DNA of 64,000 bases from positions 1-64,000 of the forward strand of contig NZ_JAHAIF010000009.1 of NCBI RefSeq assembly GCF_018372875.1. The letters run 5' to 3'. Positions 20,254 to 28,850 of this stretch are shown piece by piece. The notes below the pieces were generated by a model. That model had not been told where the DNA came from. It was given only the letters and a program-made list of their open reading frames with translations, and did no database searches. The DNA is from Clostridium sp. GTDB taxonomy: Bacteria; Bacillota; Clostridia; Clostridiales; Clostridiaceae. Position numbers and translations under genes: made by a program. How positions within the stretch are numbered: the stretch's first letter is position 1; every line of letters starts with the position of its first letter.

Positions 20254-21045
20254 ATGAATAATAGATATTTAATAGGAGATGTAGCTAAGTATTTATCATT
20301 ATCTAGGGATACATTAAGGTATTATGATAAGTTAGGTATAGTTTCTCCCCAAAAAGATGAAGGTAATGGATATAGATATTACAACATGGATGACATAATT
20401 ACATTATCTTATGTAATGATATTAAAAGATGTTGGAATTTCCTTAGATGATATAAAAGAAATGATTTATAACTATAGTTTGAAAGATATGAGAGTAAGAA
20501 TTTTAAATCAGGAGAAGGTAATAGATAACAGAATAGAAGAACTTATGAATATAAAAACTAAAATAAGAAATTTTGATAATTGGTGTATAACAGCAGAAAA
20601 TTATTTAAATAAGTTTGCAATTAGGGAATGTCCTAAGTTTTTATATACTATGGAACAAGTGGAAATTAAAGAATCAAAGTTAATGGACGCCATTGAAAAA
20701 CTTAGAAGTAATAATTATATAAAAGAAACTGTTTTTTCTATGTTAATTAATAAAGAGGTACTTTTTAGTAGTGAAATAAAAGATGAGCACTTTTATTCAG
20801 GAGGAAGTGGTATTGTAGAGGGAGAGTATGTTAGTGATTTTAAAGTATTTCCAAGTAGGAAGTGTTTACATACAGTTATAGAAGTTACATGTGATCAATG
20901 GGATAGTGAACTTGTAAAAATAAAAGATTATATTCATAATGAAGGTTTAATAGTAGAAGATAATCTTCTTTGTAGAGCAATAGCATTTGAAAATAAAGAT
21001 GGATTCCCAAAAGATTTTTATGAAATTTGGATTCCAGTAGCTTGA
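20254..21045 (+). CDS. MerR-family transcriptional regulator
   Basis: 263 residues. The N-terminal winged helix-turn-helix (IGDVAKYLSLSRDTLRYYDK) is followed by a dimerisation coiled coil to about residue 110. The C-terminal about 150 residues look like a ligand-binding GyrI/BmrR-type domain (YSGGSGIVEGEYVSDFKVFP; ENKDGFPKDFYEIWIPV). GAGGTG 7 nt before the ATG decides the start over an in-frame GTG at 20245. The gene just downstream (21101) is a MATE exporter, matching the common pattern of a multidrug-sensing MerR protein controlling an efflux pump. Confidence 0.85.
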   Translation: MNNRYLIGDVAKYLSLSRDTLRYYDKLGIVSPQKDEGNGYRYYNMDDIITLSYVMILKDVGISLDDIKEMIYNYSLKDMRVRILNQEKVIDNRIEELMNIKTKIRNFDNWCITAENYLNKFAIRECPKFLYTMEQVEIKESKLMDAIEKLRSNNYIKETVFSMLINKEVLFSSEIKDEHFYSGGSGIVEGEYVSDFKVFPSRKCLHTVIEVTCDQWDSELVKIKDYIHNEGLIVEDNLLCRAIAFENKDGFPKDFYEIWIPVA

Positions 21046-21077
21046 CCTTGGAGTAACTCCAAGGTTTATTATTTTTT
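21046..21077 (+). terminator. Rho-independent terminator between MerR and MATE genes
   Basis: CCTTGGAGT/ACTCCAAGG hairpin (21046-21064) followed by TTTATTATTTTTT. Some read-through into the MATE gene is possible. Confidence 0.8.
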
Positions 21078-21100
21078 AATGTAGAAAGGAGTTATCTTAT

Positions 21101-22432
21101 ATGAATGAATTAAATTTAGGAACAGAGAAAATAAAAAAGTTATTTTATAAGTATGCTATACCAAGTGTAATAAGTAGTATTATATTTTCAATTTATATTG
21201 TTATAGATGGTATTTTTGTAGGAAGAGTAGTAGGTCCACAAGGATTAGCCATGGTTAATATAGCAATGCCAATATTCAGCATGGCCCTAGCTTTAGGAAT
21301 AATGGTTTCAGTTGGAGGAAACACTGTAGCAAGTATTGAACTTGGAGAAGGTAGTAAAGAAGATGCTAGAGAAAGCTTTAGTTTAGGATTCTTTTCTCTT
21401 ATTGTTATAAGTTCAGTTATAGGAATAATTATATTTTTATTTAGATATAGAGTTGCTACAGCTTTAGGTGCAACACCTTCATTAATGAAGGGGGTAGTTG
21501 AATATTTGGTTATTCTTTGTCTATGTGTACCATTCTTTACTGGTGGAAGTTATTTAGCAGCAGGAATTAGAACAATGGGTATGCCAACATTTTCTATGTT
21601 CTGCACTGTTTTAGGATCAGTTTTAAATATAATTTTAGACTATGTTTTTGTAGTGCTTTGGGGCTGGGGAGTTGCAGGTGCTGCCTTGGCATCTGGAATA
21701 GCATTTTTTATTTCATTTGTTTTAGCTTTTATAAAAATTCAATCTAAGGATTCAATTTTAAGGTTAAAAAAATGCAAAATAAATTTAAGAAAGATTGGAA
21801 GGTTCTTTTATAATGGATCCTCAGAAGCTTTAACTGAAGTGGCAGTAGCATTTACTACCTTTATTTTTAATATAGTATTAATGAGAAAAATTGGAGAAAT
21901 GGGAGTATCTGCTTTCTCAATAATTCAGTATATAGCTTCTCTTGTAGTAGCAGCTTATTTAGGAATAGCTAATGGTATAACACCTATTATAAGTTATAAC
22001 TATGGCGCAAAAAAAGGAGAAAGAATAAATGAACTAATGAAATATGCATCAAAGGTTATGGTAATACTAGGTATAATATGTACAGGATTTTTATTTATTG
22101 GAGGAGAAACACTAATATCTTTCTTTGTAAGTAATGATACAATATTATTAGAGACTACTTCACTTGCTTGTAAAATTTATTCTTTAGCATTTTTAGTAAG
22201 TGGCTTAAATATTTTGGCATCTTCCTATTTTACAGCTTTAGAGGATGCTAAAACATCAGCTATAATTTCCTTTTTAAGAGGTATAGCACTAATATTTATA
22301 GGGATTATAGTTTTACCTGCTATAATGGGTGATTCAGGAATATGGCTTACTGTAGCTTTTAGTGAGTTTTTAACATTGTTAATTGCTTTAGTTTTATTAA
22401 AAAAATCAAAAAGTAAATTAATTCAATTATAA
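21101..22432 (+). CDS. MATE-family efflux transporter
   Basis: 443 residues with 12 predicted helices in two homologous halves. The first half includes YAIPSVISSIIFSIYIVIDG and FVGRVVGPQGLAMVNIAMP; the second half includes ALTEVAVAFTTFIFNIVLM and YLGIANGITPIISYNYGAKK. This belongs to the NorM/DinF-like MATE group that exports cationic drugs or metabolites using a Na+ or H+ gradient. AAAGGAG precedes the ATG. The adjacent upstream MerR gene is the likely regulator. Confidence 0.9.
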   Translation: MNELNLGTEKIKKLFYKYAIPSVISSIIFSIYIVIDGIFVGRVVGPQGLAMVNIAMPIFSMALALGIMVSVGGNTVASIELGEGSKEDARESFSLGFFSLIVISSVIGIIIFLFRYRVATALGATPSLMKGVVEYLVILCLCVPFFTGGSYLAAGIRTMGMPTFSMFCTVLGSVLNIILDYVFVVLWGWGVAGAALASGIAFFISFVLAFIKIQSKDSILRLKKCKINLRKIGRFFYNGSSEALTEVAVAFTTFIFNIVLMRKIGEMGVSAFSIIQYIASLVVAAYLGIANGITPIISYNYGAKKGERINELMKYASKVMVILGIICTGFLFIGGETLISFFVSNDTILLETTSLACKIYSLAFLVSGLNILASSYFTALEDAKTSAIISFLRGIALIFIGIIVLPAIMGDSGIWLTVAFSEFLTLLIALVLLKKSKSKLIQL

Positions 22433-22452
22433 AAATTTGGATGTGGTATATC

Positions 22453-22740
22453 ATGAAAGTTCTAGTGATGGAAATAAAAATACGAGTATCTTGGGTTCAG
22501 AGCCTAAAAGAAAAGCGTATGATAGTTAATAGTATTACTCAAAGATTAAAAAATAAATTTAACATTTCTGTAGGAGAGATGTCTCATCAGGATAATCATA
22601 AAATAATAGGCATTGCTCTATCAAAGGTATGTGGTACTAATGCTATAGTAGACACAACAAAAGAAAAAGTTATAAATTTTATAGAAGAAAATTGTGATGG
22701 AGAAATAATAGAAATATTCCATGAGACAATAGAATATTAA
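22453..22740 (+). CDS. DUF503 (YlxP-like) protein
   Basis: 95 residues matching the DUF503 family by its N-terminal strand and the signature QSLKEKRMIVNSITQRLKNK, followed by VGEMSHQDNHKIIGIALSKV. These small proteins often lie near ribosome-maturation genes (rbfA region), but here the gene follows the MATE gene by 20 bp. The ATG at 22453 is preferred over 22441 because family members start a few residues before the first strand; the ribosome site is weak in either case. Confidence 0.75.
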   Translation: MKVLVMEIKIRVSWVQSLKEKRMIVNSITQRLKNKFNISVGEMSHQDNHKIIGIALSKVCGTNAIVDTTKEKVINFIEENCDGEIIEIFHETIEY

Positions 22741-22743
22741 GTT

Positions 22744-22782
22744 AAAAGGTGTATGAGCTAAAAGTGCTTATACACCTTTTAT
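22744..22782 (+). terminator. Rho-independent terminator after DUF503
   Basis: AAAAGGTGTATGAGC pairs with GCTTATACACCTTTT across a 7-nt loop. Confidence 0.8.
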
Positions 22783-22863
22783 CAGAATAGTAAAAAAATA
22801 CAGGGTGCAATAGATTTTAACTCTGCTATAATAGAGAAGGATATTTTATGTAAGGAGTAAACT

Positions 22864-23364
22864 ATGAGATTAAGAATAGGGGAACTAAAAGATTTAGATT
22901 TGATTTATAGCATAAAATGTGAAGCACTAAAACATTATAAAGATTTCGGTATAAGTTGGAATGAAAATTATCCAACAAGAGATACATTTAAGAGTGATAT
23001 AGAGAAAAGGGAATTATTTGTACTAGAAGAAAATAAAAATGAAATTTTAGGAATAGTGGTAATCAATAGAACAGAGGAAAAGGCATACGATGATTTGCCA
23101 TGGACTTTTAATGATGATTATGTTGTGTTACATAGAGTATTAGTAAACCCTGCTTTTTCCGGAAAAGGATATGGCAAATATTTAATACAGAAGGTTTTAG
23201 AATATGCTAAAGAAGATGGAATTAAAGCAATAAGATTAGATACTAATACTAAAAATATACTTGGACAAAAGTTGTACAAGTCTCAAGGTTTTAACATAGT
23301 AGGAGAAATTTCTTTACCAGATAAAGATGGAAGTTTTTATTGTTTAGAAAAAATATTGGAATAA
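22864..23364 (+). CDS. GNAT-family N-acetyltransferase
   Basis: 166 residues with the GCN5-related fold: LRIGELKDLDLIYSIKCEAL at the start, strand EILGIVVINRTEEKAYDDLP, then the acetyl-CoA pyrophosphate loop NPAFSGKGYGKYLIQKVLEY around residues 96-115 (Q/R-x-x-G-x-G/A type) and the C-terminal LYKSQGFNIVGE. AAGGAG precedes the ATG. It is expressed separately from metNIQ, whose promoter starts at 23380. The acceptor substrate cannot be predicted. Confidence 0.85.
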   Translation: MRLRIGELKDLDLIYSIKCEALKHYKDFGISWNENYPTRDTFKSDIEKRELFVLEENKNEILGIVVINRTEEKAYDDLPWTFNDDYVVLHRVLVNPAFSGKGYGKYLIQKVLEYAKEDGIKAIRLDTNTKNILGQKLYKSQGFNIVGEISLPDKDGSFYCLEKILE

Positions 23365-23379
23365 CTTTCAAAAAATATA

Positions 23380-23408
23380 TTGACAATATTAAAGGATTGG
23401 AATATATT
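23380..23408 (+). promoter_or_regulatory. Promoter of the metNIQ operon
   Basis: TTGACA (23380-23385), 17-bp spacer, TATATT (23403-23408), about 40 nt before the SAM riboswitch. Confidence 0.75.
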
Positions 23409-23445
23409 ATTAAACAAGAAGTAATTAATTAGAAAATAAAATACA

Positions 23446-23576
23446 ATATCTTATCCAGAGTGGTGGAGGGACTGGCCCTGTGAAACCCAGCAACCGATTA
23501 AGTGGCTCATTTTCCATTTAGAATACGGTGCTAATTCCTGCAGCAATTTTTTATATTTTGCTGATAGATAAGAGAA
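23446..23576 (+). ncRNA. SAM-I (S-box) riboswitch
   Basis: Contains the S-box landmarks in order: P1 5' strand CTTATC (23450-23455), GGTGGAGGGACTGGCCCT, GAAACCCAGCAACC, GGTGCTAATTCCTGCAG, and P1 3' strand GATAAG (23567-23572). It binds S-adenosylmethionine and controls the methionine transporter genes downstream. With SAM bound the terminator forms. Without it, AGAGAATAAAT (23571-23581) can pair with ATTTATTCTCT (23609-23619) as antiterminator. Confidence 0.97.
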
Positions 23577-23598
23577 TAAATTAGGCTTAGTGAATTCA

Positions 23599-23634
23599 TG
23601 CACTAGAGATTTATTCTCTAGTGCATTTATTTTT
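23599..23634 (+). terminator. Riboswitch-controlled terminator of metNIQ
   Basis: TGCACTAGAGA pairs with TCTCTAGTGCA (23599-23624), followed by TTTATTTTT. Its 3' arm overlaps the antiterminator partner sequence. Confidence 0.9.
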
Positions 23635-23663
23635 ATATTAAAAAAGAGGGAGGGGACATTATT

Positions 23664-24626
23664 ATGATAGAAATTATAAATGTATGTAAAAGTTTTGGAC
23701 AAACAGAGGTATTAAAAGATATAGCAATAAGCATAAAGGAAGGGGAGATTTACGGAATTATAGGCCATAGTGGTGCTGGTAAATCAACGCTTTTAAGATG
23801 TATAAATGGATTAGAGTCCTATGATAAAGGAAGTATTAAAGTCATGGGAGAAGAAGTCTCAGGCTTAGGGGCTAAAAAGCTTAGAGAGTTTAGAAAAAAT
23901 TTGGGGATGATATTCCAAAACTTTAACTTACTTAAAAGGAAAACTGTATATAAGAATGTTTCTCTTCCTCTTGAAGTTTGGGGCTACGATAAAGAGTATA
24001 TAGATAAGAGAGTAAATGAATTATTAGATTTGGTGGGATTAGGAGACAAGGCCAAAATTAAGCCTGCATCATTAAGTGGTGGACAAAAACAAAGGGTTGC
24101 AATTGCAAGAGCATTAGCTTTAGAACCAAAGATTCTTTTGTGTGATGAAGCTACATCTGCTTTAGATCCTAAGATAACTAAGGATATTTTAGCACTTCTA
24201 TCTAAAATAAATAAGGAATTAGGAATAACAATAGTTATAGTAACTCACCAAATGGAAGTTGTTAAAGAAGTTTGTGAAAGAGTTGCATTAATAGATGGTG
24301 GAATAGTTAAGGCTGAGGGAAGAGCAGAAGATCTATTCTTAAAGCCAGGAGCATCATTAAAGAAATTCCTTGGTGAAGAGGATGAGACAACATTACCTGA
24401 TGAAGGAATAAATATAAGAATTTTCTTCCCAGCAGATTGTTCTGAAAATGCACTTATTACAAGAATGGCCAGGGAAGCAAATGTAGATTTTTCAATAGTT
24501 TGGGGAAAACTTGAAAAATTCAGGGAAAATGTGCTTGGAAGTTTAGTTATAAATATTGAAGAAAAGGACAAAGAAACAATATCTGATTATTTAAAGAGCA
24601 AGAATATGGAATGGGAGGTAATTTAG
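23664..24626 (+). CDS. metN: Methionine ABC transporter ATP-binding protein
   Basis: 320 residues. Walker A GHSGAGKS near 36-43, signature LSGGQKQR near 140, Walker B ILLCDEATSALDP near 161, and switch His in VTHQMEVV. The C-terminal about 75 residues form the NIL domain that binds methionine and gates transport by trans-inhibition. The order metN-metI-metQ with 1-bp and 19-bp gaps, under an S-box, makes the methionine assignment secure. The gene starts 40 nt after the riboswitch terminator hairpin, with GAGGGAGG as ribosome site. Confidence 0.96.
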   Translation: MIEIINVCKSFGQTEVLKDIAISIKEGEIYGIIGHSGAGKSTLLRCINGLESYDKGSIKVMGEEVSGLGAKKLREFRKNLGMIFQNFNLLKRKTVYKNVSLPLEVWGYDKEYIDKRVNELLDLVGLGDKAKIKPASLSGGQKQRVAIARALALEPKILLCDEATSALDPKITKDILALLSKINKELGITIVIVTHQMEVVKEVCERVALIDGGIVKAEGRAEDLFLKPGASLKKFLGEEDETTLPDEGINIRIFFPADCSENALITRMAREANVDFSIVWGKLEKFRENVLGSLVINIEEKDKETISDYLKSKNMEWEVI

Positions 24627-24627
24627 T

Positions 24628-25266
24628 ATGTGGGAATTATTATGGCCAGCAATACAACAAACGATGATAATGGTTATTCCGTCAACAATATTTTCAGTAA
24701 TCCTTGGGTTTATAATTGCAATAATACTTGTGGTAACAGATAGCAATGGTTTAAAACCTAATAAGGTTATTTATAAGGCTATAGATGTTGTAGTAAATGT
24801 ATTAAGAAGTTTCCCATTCATAATTTTAATGGTAGCTATAATACCTTTTACAAGAGCAATAATGGGAACATCTCTTGGTGAGAAAGCAGCTATAGTGCCA
24901 TTAACAATTGCAGCAGCACCTTTTGTAGCAAGAGTAATTGAATCTGCTTTAAAAGAAGTAGATCCAGGAGTTATAGAGGCTGCAAAATCCTTTGGTTCAA
25001 GTAATTTTCAAATTATATTCAAGGTAATGTTAAAAGAGTCTATACCATCAATTCTATCAGGTATAACACTTACAATTATAAGTTTAATTGGATACTCAGC
25101 AATGGCAGGTTCCATTGGAGCAGGTGGTCTTGGAGCTTTAGCGATAAGATATGGATATCAAAGATTCCAAACGGATGTAATGATTGTTACAGTAATTGTG
25201 TTGATTATAGTAGTACAAGTTCTTCAAAGCTTAGGAAACTATTTTTATAAAAAATTATCAAGATAA
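24628..25266 (+). CDS. metI: Methionine ABC transporter permease
   Basis: 212 residues with five predicted membrane helices and the EAA loop motif EAAKSFGSSNFQIIFKVMLK around residues 116-135, which contacts MetN. The family's typical length is about 217. It begins 2 nt after metN with GGGAGG inside the end of metN, so translation is probably coupled. Confidence 0.95.
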   Translation: MWELLWPAIQQTMIMVIPSTIFSVILGFIIAIILVVTDSNGLKPNKVIYKAIDVVVNVLRSFPFIILMVAIIPFTRAIMGTSLGEKAAIVPLTIAAAPFVARVIESALKEVDPGVIEAAKSFGSSNFQIIFKVMLKESIPSILSGITLTIISLIGYSAMAGSIGAGGLGALAIRYGYQRFQTDVMIVTVIVLIIVVQVLQSLGNYFYKKLSR

Positions 25267-25285
25267 ATAAAAGGGGGATTTTAAT

Positions 25286-26104
25286 ATGAAAAAGACAAAA
25301 TTATTATCATTAGTATTAGCAGGAGCATTAACATTAGGTTTAGTTGGATGTGGGGGCAGCACAGAAAAGAAGGAAGATGACAAGGTTATAACAATAGCTG
25401 TTTCAGCAGTACCACATGAGGAAATAGTTAAGGCTATAAAACCATTAGTAGAAGAAAAAGGATATACTTTAGATATACAAGTCTTTGATGACTATGATCC
25501 ACAAAACACAGCAGTATATGATGAGCAAGTAGATGCAAACTATTTCCAACATATTGCATACTTAAATGAAACAAATTCGGCAAAGGGCTATGATTTAGTA
25601 AATGTTGCAGAAATTCATTTAGAGCCAATGACTTTATATTCTAAGAGTGTTAAGAGTTTAGATGAAATAAAGGATGGAGATACAATAGCTATTCCAAATG
25701 ATGCAACTAATGAAGCAAGAGCATTAAGAGTTCTTGAAGATGCAGGATTAATAAAGGTAAAGGCAGGAGAATTAGTTACTCCAAAAGATATAACTGAGAA
25801 TCCAAAGAACTTAAAGTTTAAAGAATTAGATGCAGCGCAACTACCAAGAGTTTTGGAAGAAGTTACAGCAGCTGTTATTAATGGCAACTATGCATTACAA
25901 GCTAATTTAGATGCTAATAAAGATGGATTATATACTGAGGATAAGAACAGAGAAGACATAAATACTAAGAGAAATGTTTTGGTTGTTAAGGAAGCGAATA
26001 AGGATTCTGAAAAGACTAAAGTATTAAAAGAGGCTTTAACTTCTGATGAATGTAAGAAATTTATAGAAGAAAAGTATAAGGGAGCTGTAATTCCTGTATT
26101 CTAA
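25286..26104 (+). CDS. metQ: Methionine-binding lipoprotein
   Basis: 272 residues, NlpA/MetQ family. The lipobox LGLVGCGG places the lipidated Cys at residue 22. The ligand domain includes AVSAVPHEEIVKAIKPLVEE, the typical DANYFQHIAYLNE and IAIPNDATNEARAL segments. It delivers methionine (possibly also its D-isomer) to MetI-MetN. AAAGGGGG precedes the ATG, and a terminator follows at 26123. Confidence 0.96.
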   Translation: MKKTKLLSLVLAGALTLGLVGCGGSTEKKEDDKVITIAVSAVPHEEIVKAIKPLVEEKGYTLDIQVFDDYDPQNTAVYDEQVDANYFQHIAYLNETNSAKGYDLVNVAEIHLEPMTLYSKSVKSLDEIKDGDTIAIPNDATNEARALRVLEDAGLIKVKAGELVTPKDITENPKNLKFKELDAAQLPRVLEEVTAAVINGNYALQANLDANKDGLYTEDKNREDINTKRNVLVVKEANKDSEKTKVLKEALTSDECKKFIEEKYKGAVIPVF

Positions 26105-26122
26105 TATAATGAATGCTTTGAG

Positions 26123-26153
26123 AAGAGAAATCGCTTAGCGGTTTCTCTTTTTT
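26123..26153 (+). terminator. Rho-independent terminator after metNIQ
   Basis: AAGAGAAATCGCT pairs with AGCGGTTTCTCTT (one G-T pair), followed by T6. Confidence 0.9.
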
Positions 26154-26175
26154 AACCTTCTTAGGAGGAGAGTAC

Positions 26176-26319
26176 TTGACTAAATGGATAATTGATGCTG
26201 GACATGGTGGAAGAAGTGAAAATAATATATCTTTAGATGTAGCATTAGAGGCTAAAAGAGTTGTACAAGATAGGAGGGTTTCTAATGTTTATATAATACC
26301 ATACATAGGTAAAAAGTGA
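26176..26319 (+). pseudogene. N-acetylmuramoyl-L-alanine amidase (Amidase_3) remnant
   Basis: A 47-codon frame begins at TTG 26176 behind an excellent AGGAGGAG. It reads LTKWIIDAGHGG, the zinc-binding N terminus of Amidase_3 enzymes, then jumps to SENNISLDVALEAKRVVQD, which resembles the next conserved helix (normally E-K-x-x-N-L-x-x-A). The spacing and the early stop show loss of internal and C-terminal parts; full enzymes are about 180-250 residues. Probably a decayed cell-wall hydrolase; a tiny functional peptide is unlikely. Confidence 0.6.
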
Positions 26320-26344
26320 ATTAAGGATAATATTCTTTTAAAGT

Positions 26345-26378
26345 GAAAATAGAAGGAATCCAGCTTTTACTGGATTCC
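26345..26378 (-). terminator. Rho-independent terminator of the liv operon
   Basis: GGAATCCAG (26355-26363) pairs with CTGGATTCC (26370-26378). The A-rich left flank gives a U-rich tail on the minus strand. Confidence 0.8.
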
Positions 26379-26404
26379 AACTTCATATCTATTAATTTTT
26401 TAAA

Positions 26405-27106
26405 TTACTCTCCAAGATACGCGCTCTTTATACTATCATCTTCTAATAGTTCTTTAGAATCTCCACTTAAAACAATATTACCTGTTTCTAGTACATAAGC
26501 TCTATCTGCAATGGAAAGTGCCATATTAGCATTTTGTTCAACTAGAAGAATTGTAGTACCGGACTTATTTATTTCAACAATTGTATCAAATATATCTTTA
26601 ACAACAAGAGGTGCAAGCCCCATAGAAGGCTCATCAAGTATTAACATCTCAGGTCTATTCATTAATGCTCTACCTATAGCAAGCATTTGCTGTTCACCAC
26701 CTGAAAGTGTACCAGCTTGTTGCTTTTCTCTTTCCTTAAGTCTTGGAAATTTAGAAAATACCATTTCCATATCTTTTTGAATTTCTTTATCTTTTCTTAA
26801 ATAAGCACCAAGTTCAAGATTTTCTAATACAGTAAGGTTTGCAAATATCTTTCTACCCTCTGGTACATGAGATAGCCCTAAAGATACTATTTTATGAGCA
26901 GGAACTTTATTAATAGGGGAACCTTTATAGTATATAGTTCCGCTTTTAATAGGTTCAAGACCCGATATTGCTCTTAGGGTAGAGGTTTTACCTGCACCAT
27001 TTGCACCTATTAAAGTAACAATCTCACCTTTTTTTACTTCTAAAGAAAGATCTTTTAATGCATGAATACCACCGTAGTATAAGTTTATATTGTCAATTTT
27101 AAGCAT
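26405..27106 (-). CDS. livF: Branched-chain amino acid ABC transporter ATPase LivF
   Basis: 233 residues, the usual LivF length. Walker A GANGAGKT near 36-43, signature LSGGEQQM near 138, Walker B MLILDEPSMGLAP near 158, and switch His replaced by Gln in LLVEQNA as typical for LivF. The ATG at 27106 follows GAGAGGGGGC and overlaps the end of livG's coding strand by context. Last gene of livJ-livH-livM-livG-livF. Works with LivG to power uptake of leucine, isoleucine and valine. Confidence 0.95.
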   Translation of the reverse strand: MLKIDNINLYYGGIHALKDLSLEVKKGEIVTLIGANGAGKTSTLRAISGLEPIKSGTIYYKGSPINKVPAHKIVSLGLSHVPEGRKIFANLTVLENLELGAYLRKDKEIQKDMEMVFSKFPRLKEREKQQAGTLSGGEQQMLAIGRALMNRPEMLILDEPSMGLAPLVVKDIFDTIVEINKSGTTILLVEQNANMALSIADRAYVLETGNIVLSGDSKELLEDDSIKSAYLGE

Positions 27107-27107
27107 T

Positions 27108-27866
27108 TTAAGCCCCCTCTCCAAGATAAGCTTCAATTACCTTAGGGTTATTTTTTATTTCATTTGGAGTTCCTTCAGCTATCTTTTTACCATAGTCAAG
27201 AACTACAACTTTATCACAAATACCCATTACCAGTTTCATATCATGTTCTATTAATAGAACTGATATGTGAAATTCATTTTTAATCCAATTAATTAATTCC
27301 ATAAGCTCTGCTGTTTCTTGAGGATTCATACCTGCAGCAGGTTCATCAAGAAGTATTAACGAAGGCTTAGCAGCAAGGGCTCTTACAATTTCAAGTCTTC
27401 TTTGTTCACCATAAGAAAGATTTTTTGCAAATTCATCCTTTTTTTCAGCTAGATTAAATGCCTTTAATAATTCTAGTGATTTTTTTTCAATTTCAGCCTC
27501 CTCCTTTTTAAATCTAGGAGTTCTAAGAATAGAATCAAATAGATTATATTTAATTCTAAAGTTAAAGCTGATTTTTACATTATCTATTACAGAAAGGCTT
27601 GAAAATAGTCTTATATTTTGAAAGGTTCTACAAATTTTTTTTTGAGTAATATCGTATGGCTTAAGACCTTCAATATTTTCTCCAAGGTATATAATAGTGC
27701 CATTAGTAGGAGCATAAACTCCAGTTAACATATTGAAAACAGTAGTTTTACCTGCACCATTAGGTCCAATTAATCCAACAACTTGTTTATCTTCTATTGA
27801 AAGGTTAAAGTCTGAAACAGCTTTAAGTCCTCCAAATTCTATAGATAGGTCTTTTACATCTAACAT
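27108..27866 (-). CDS. livG: Branched-chain amino acid ABC transporter ATPase LivG
   Basis: 252 residues. Walker A GPNGAGKT near 33-40, the LivG-type QNIRLFSSLSVIDNV segment near 83, signature LSYGEQRR near 150, Walker B LILLDEPAAGMNP near 173 and switch His in LLIEHDM. AAGGAGGC precedes the ATG; the gap to livM is 3 bp and to livF 1 bp. Confidence 0.95.
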   Translation of the reverse strand: MLDVKDLSIEFGGLKAVSDFNLSIEDKQVVGLIGPNGAGKTTVFNMLTGVYAPTNGTIIYLGENIEGLKPYDITQKKICRTFQNIRLFSSLSVIDNVKISFNFRIKYNLFDSILRTPRFKKEEAEIEKKSLELLKAFNLAEKKDEFAKNLSYGEQRRLEIVRALAAKPSLILLDEPAAGMNPQETAELMELINWIKNEFHISVLLIEHDMKLVMGICDKVVVLDYGKKIAEGTPNEIKNNPKVIEAYLGEGA

Positions 27867-27869
27867 ATT

Positions 27870-28841
27870 TTAAGCCTCCTTTCCAGCTTCAATATCTTTA
27901 ATTTCTTTATTATTTTTCAATTTAAATATTTTTAATGATAATTCTTTATCACCAAGTAACCCTTGAGGTCTAAATATCATTAAGATTATAAGGGCTAATG
28001 GATAAATAATCATCCTATAATCTTGTAGTCCTCTTAATAACTCAGGTAAAAATGTTAAAATACCTGTAGAAATGATAGAACCAGATAAAGATCCCATACC
28101 TCCAAATACTACAAATGTTAAGTAGTCAATTGATTTAACAAAATCAAAGGAGGTAGGTTGAATATATCCCATATAATGAGCGTATAATCCACCAGCAAGT
28201 CCAGCAAAGAAAGCTCCTATAATAAAAGCTGTCATTTTATATTTAAAAGCATTAACTCCCATAGATTCAGCTGCAATTTCATTTTCACGTACAGCTAGCA
28301 TTGCACGTCCTTGAGATGAATGGATTATGTTATAAATAATAACTACTGTAAGTGCCATAACCCAAAAGCTTATTGAAATAGTTGTCTTAGTAGGGATTCC
28401 TGTAAATCCACGAGCACCACCTACATAATCAATATTCATAATTATTACCCTAATGATTTCACAGAAGGCTAATGTAGTAATTGCAAAATAGTCTCCTGTA
28501 AGCTTTAAAGTTGGAAAACCAATCAAAGCAGCAAAGAAAGCAGATACTATTGCACCAACTATAATTGATAAGAAGAAAGGTAAGTTAGCTTTAGTACTTA
28601 TAATTGCAGAAATATAAGCACCTATGGCCATAAAACCAGCATGTCCTAAACAAAGTTGACCAGTAAAGCCTACAATTAAATTAAGTGATACAGCTAAAAT
28701 TATATTTATAAACGTTAAAAGAATAATTCCTTCATAGTAAGCACCTATTACTCCTGTTTTTAATAAGGTAAATAGGATGACGTAAACAAGTAATATTGCA
28801 CTAAATATTAATAAAGATCTTTTTTCTAATAATTTTTTCAT
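27870..28841 (-). CDS. livM: Branched-chain amino acid ABC transporter permease LivM
   Basis: 323 residues with about ten hydrophobic segments and the LivM landmarks LNLIVGFTGQLCLGHAGFMA near residue 52 and AVRENEIAAESMGVNAFKYK near 188, the latter being the EAA-like coupling loop. The C-terminal cytoplasmic tail is basic/acidic mixed. Pairs with LivH to form the membrane channel. Confidence 0.94.
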   Translation of the reverse strand: MKKLLEKRSLLIFSAILLVYVILFTLLKTGVIGAYYEGIILLTFINIILAVSLNLIVGFTGQLCLGHAGFMAIGAYISAIISTKANLPFFLSIIVGAIVSAFFAALIGFPTLKLTGDYFAITTLAFCEIIRVIIMNIDYVGGARGFTGIPTKTTISISFWVMALTVVIIYNIIHSSQGRAMLAVRENEIAAESMGVNAFKYKMTAFIIGAFFAGLAGGLYAHYMGYIQPTSFDFVKSIDYLTFVVFGGMGSLSGSIISTGILTFLPELLRGLQDYRMIIYPLALIILMIFRPQGLLGDKELSLKIFKLKNNKEIKDIEAGKEA

Positions 28842-28850
28842 TTATATCAC

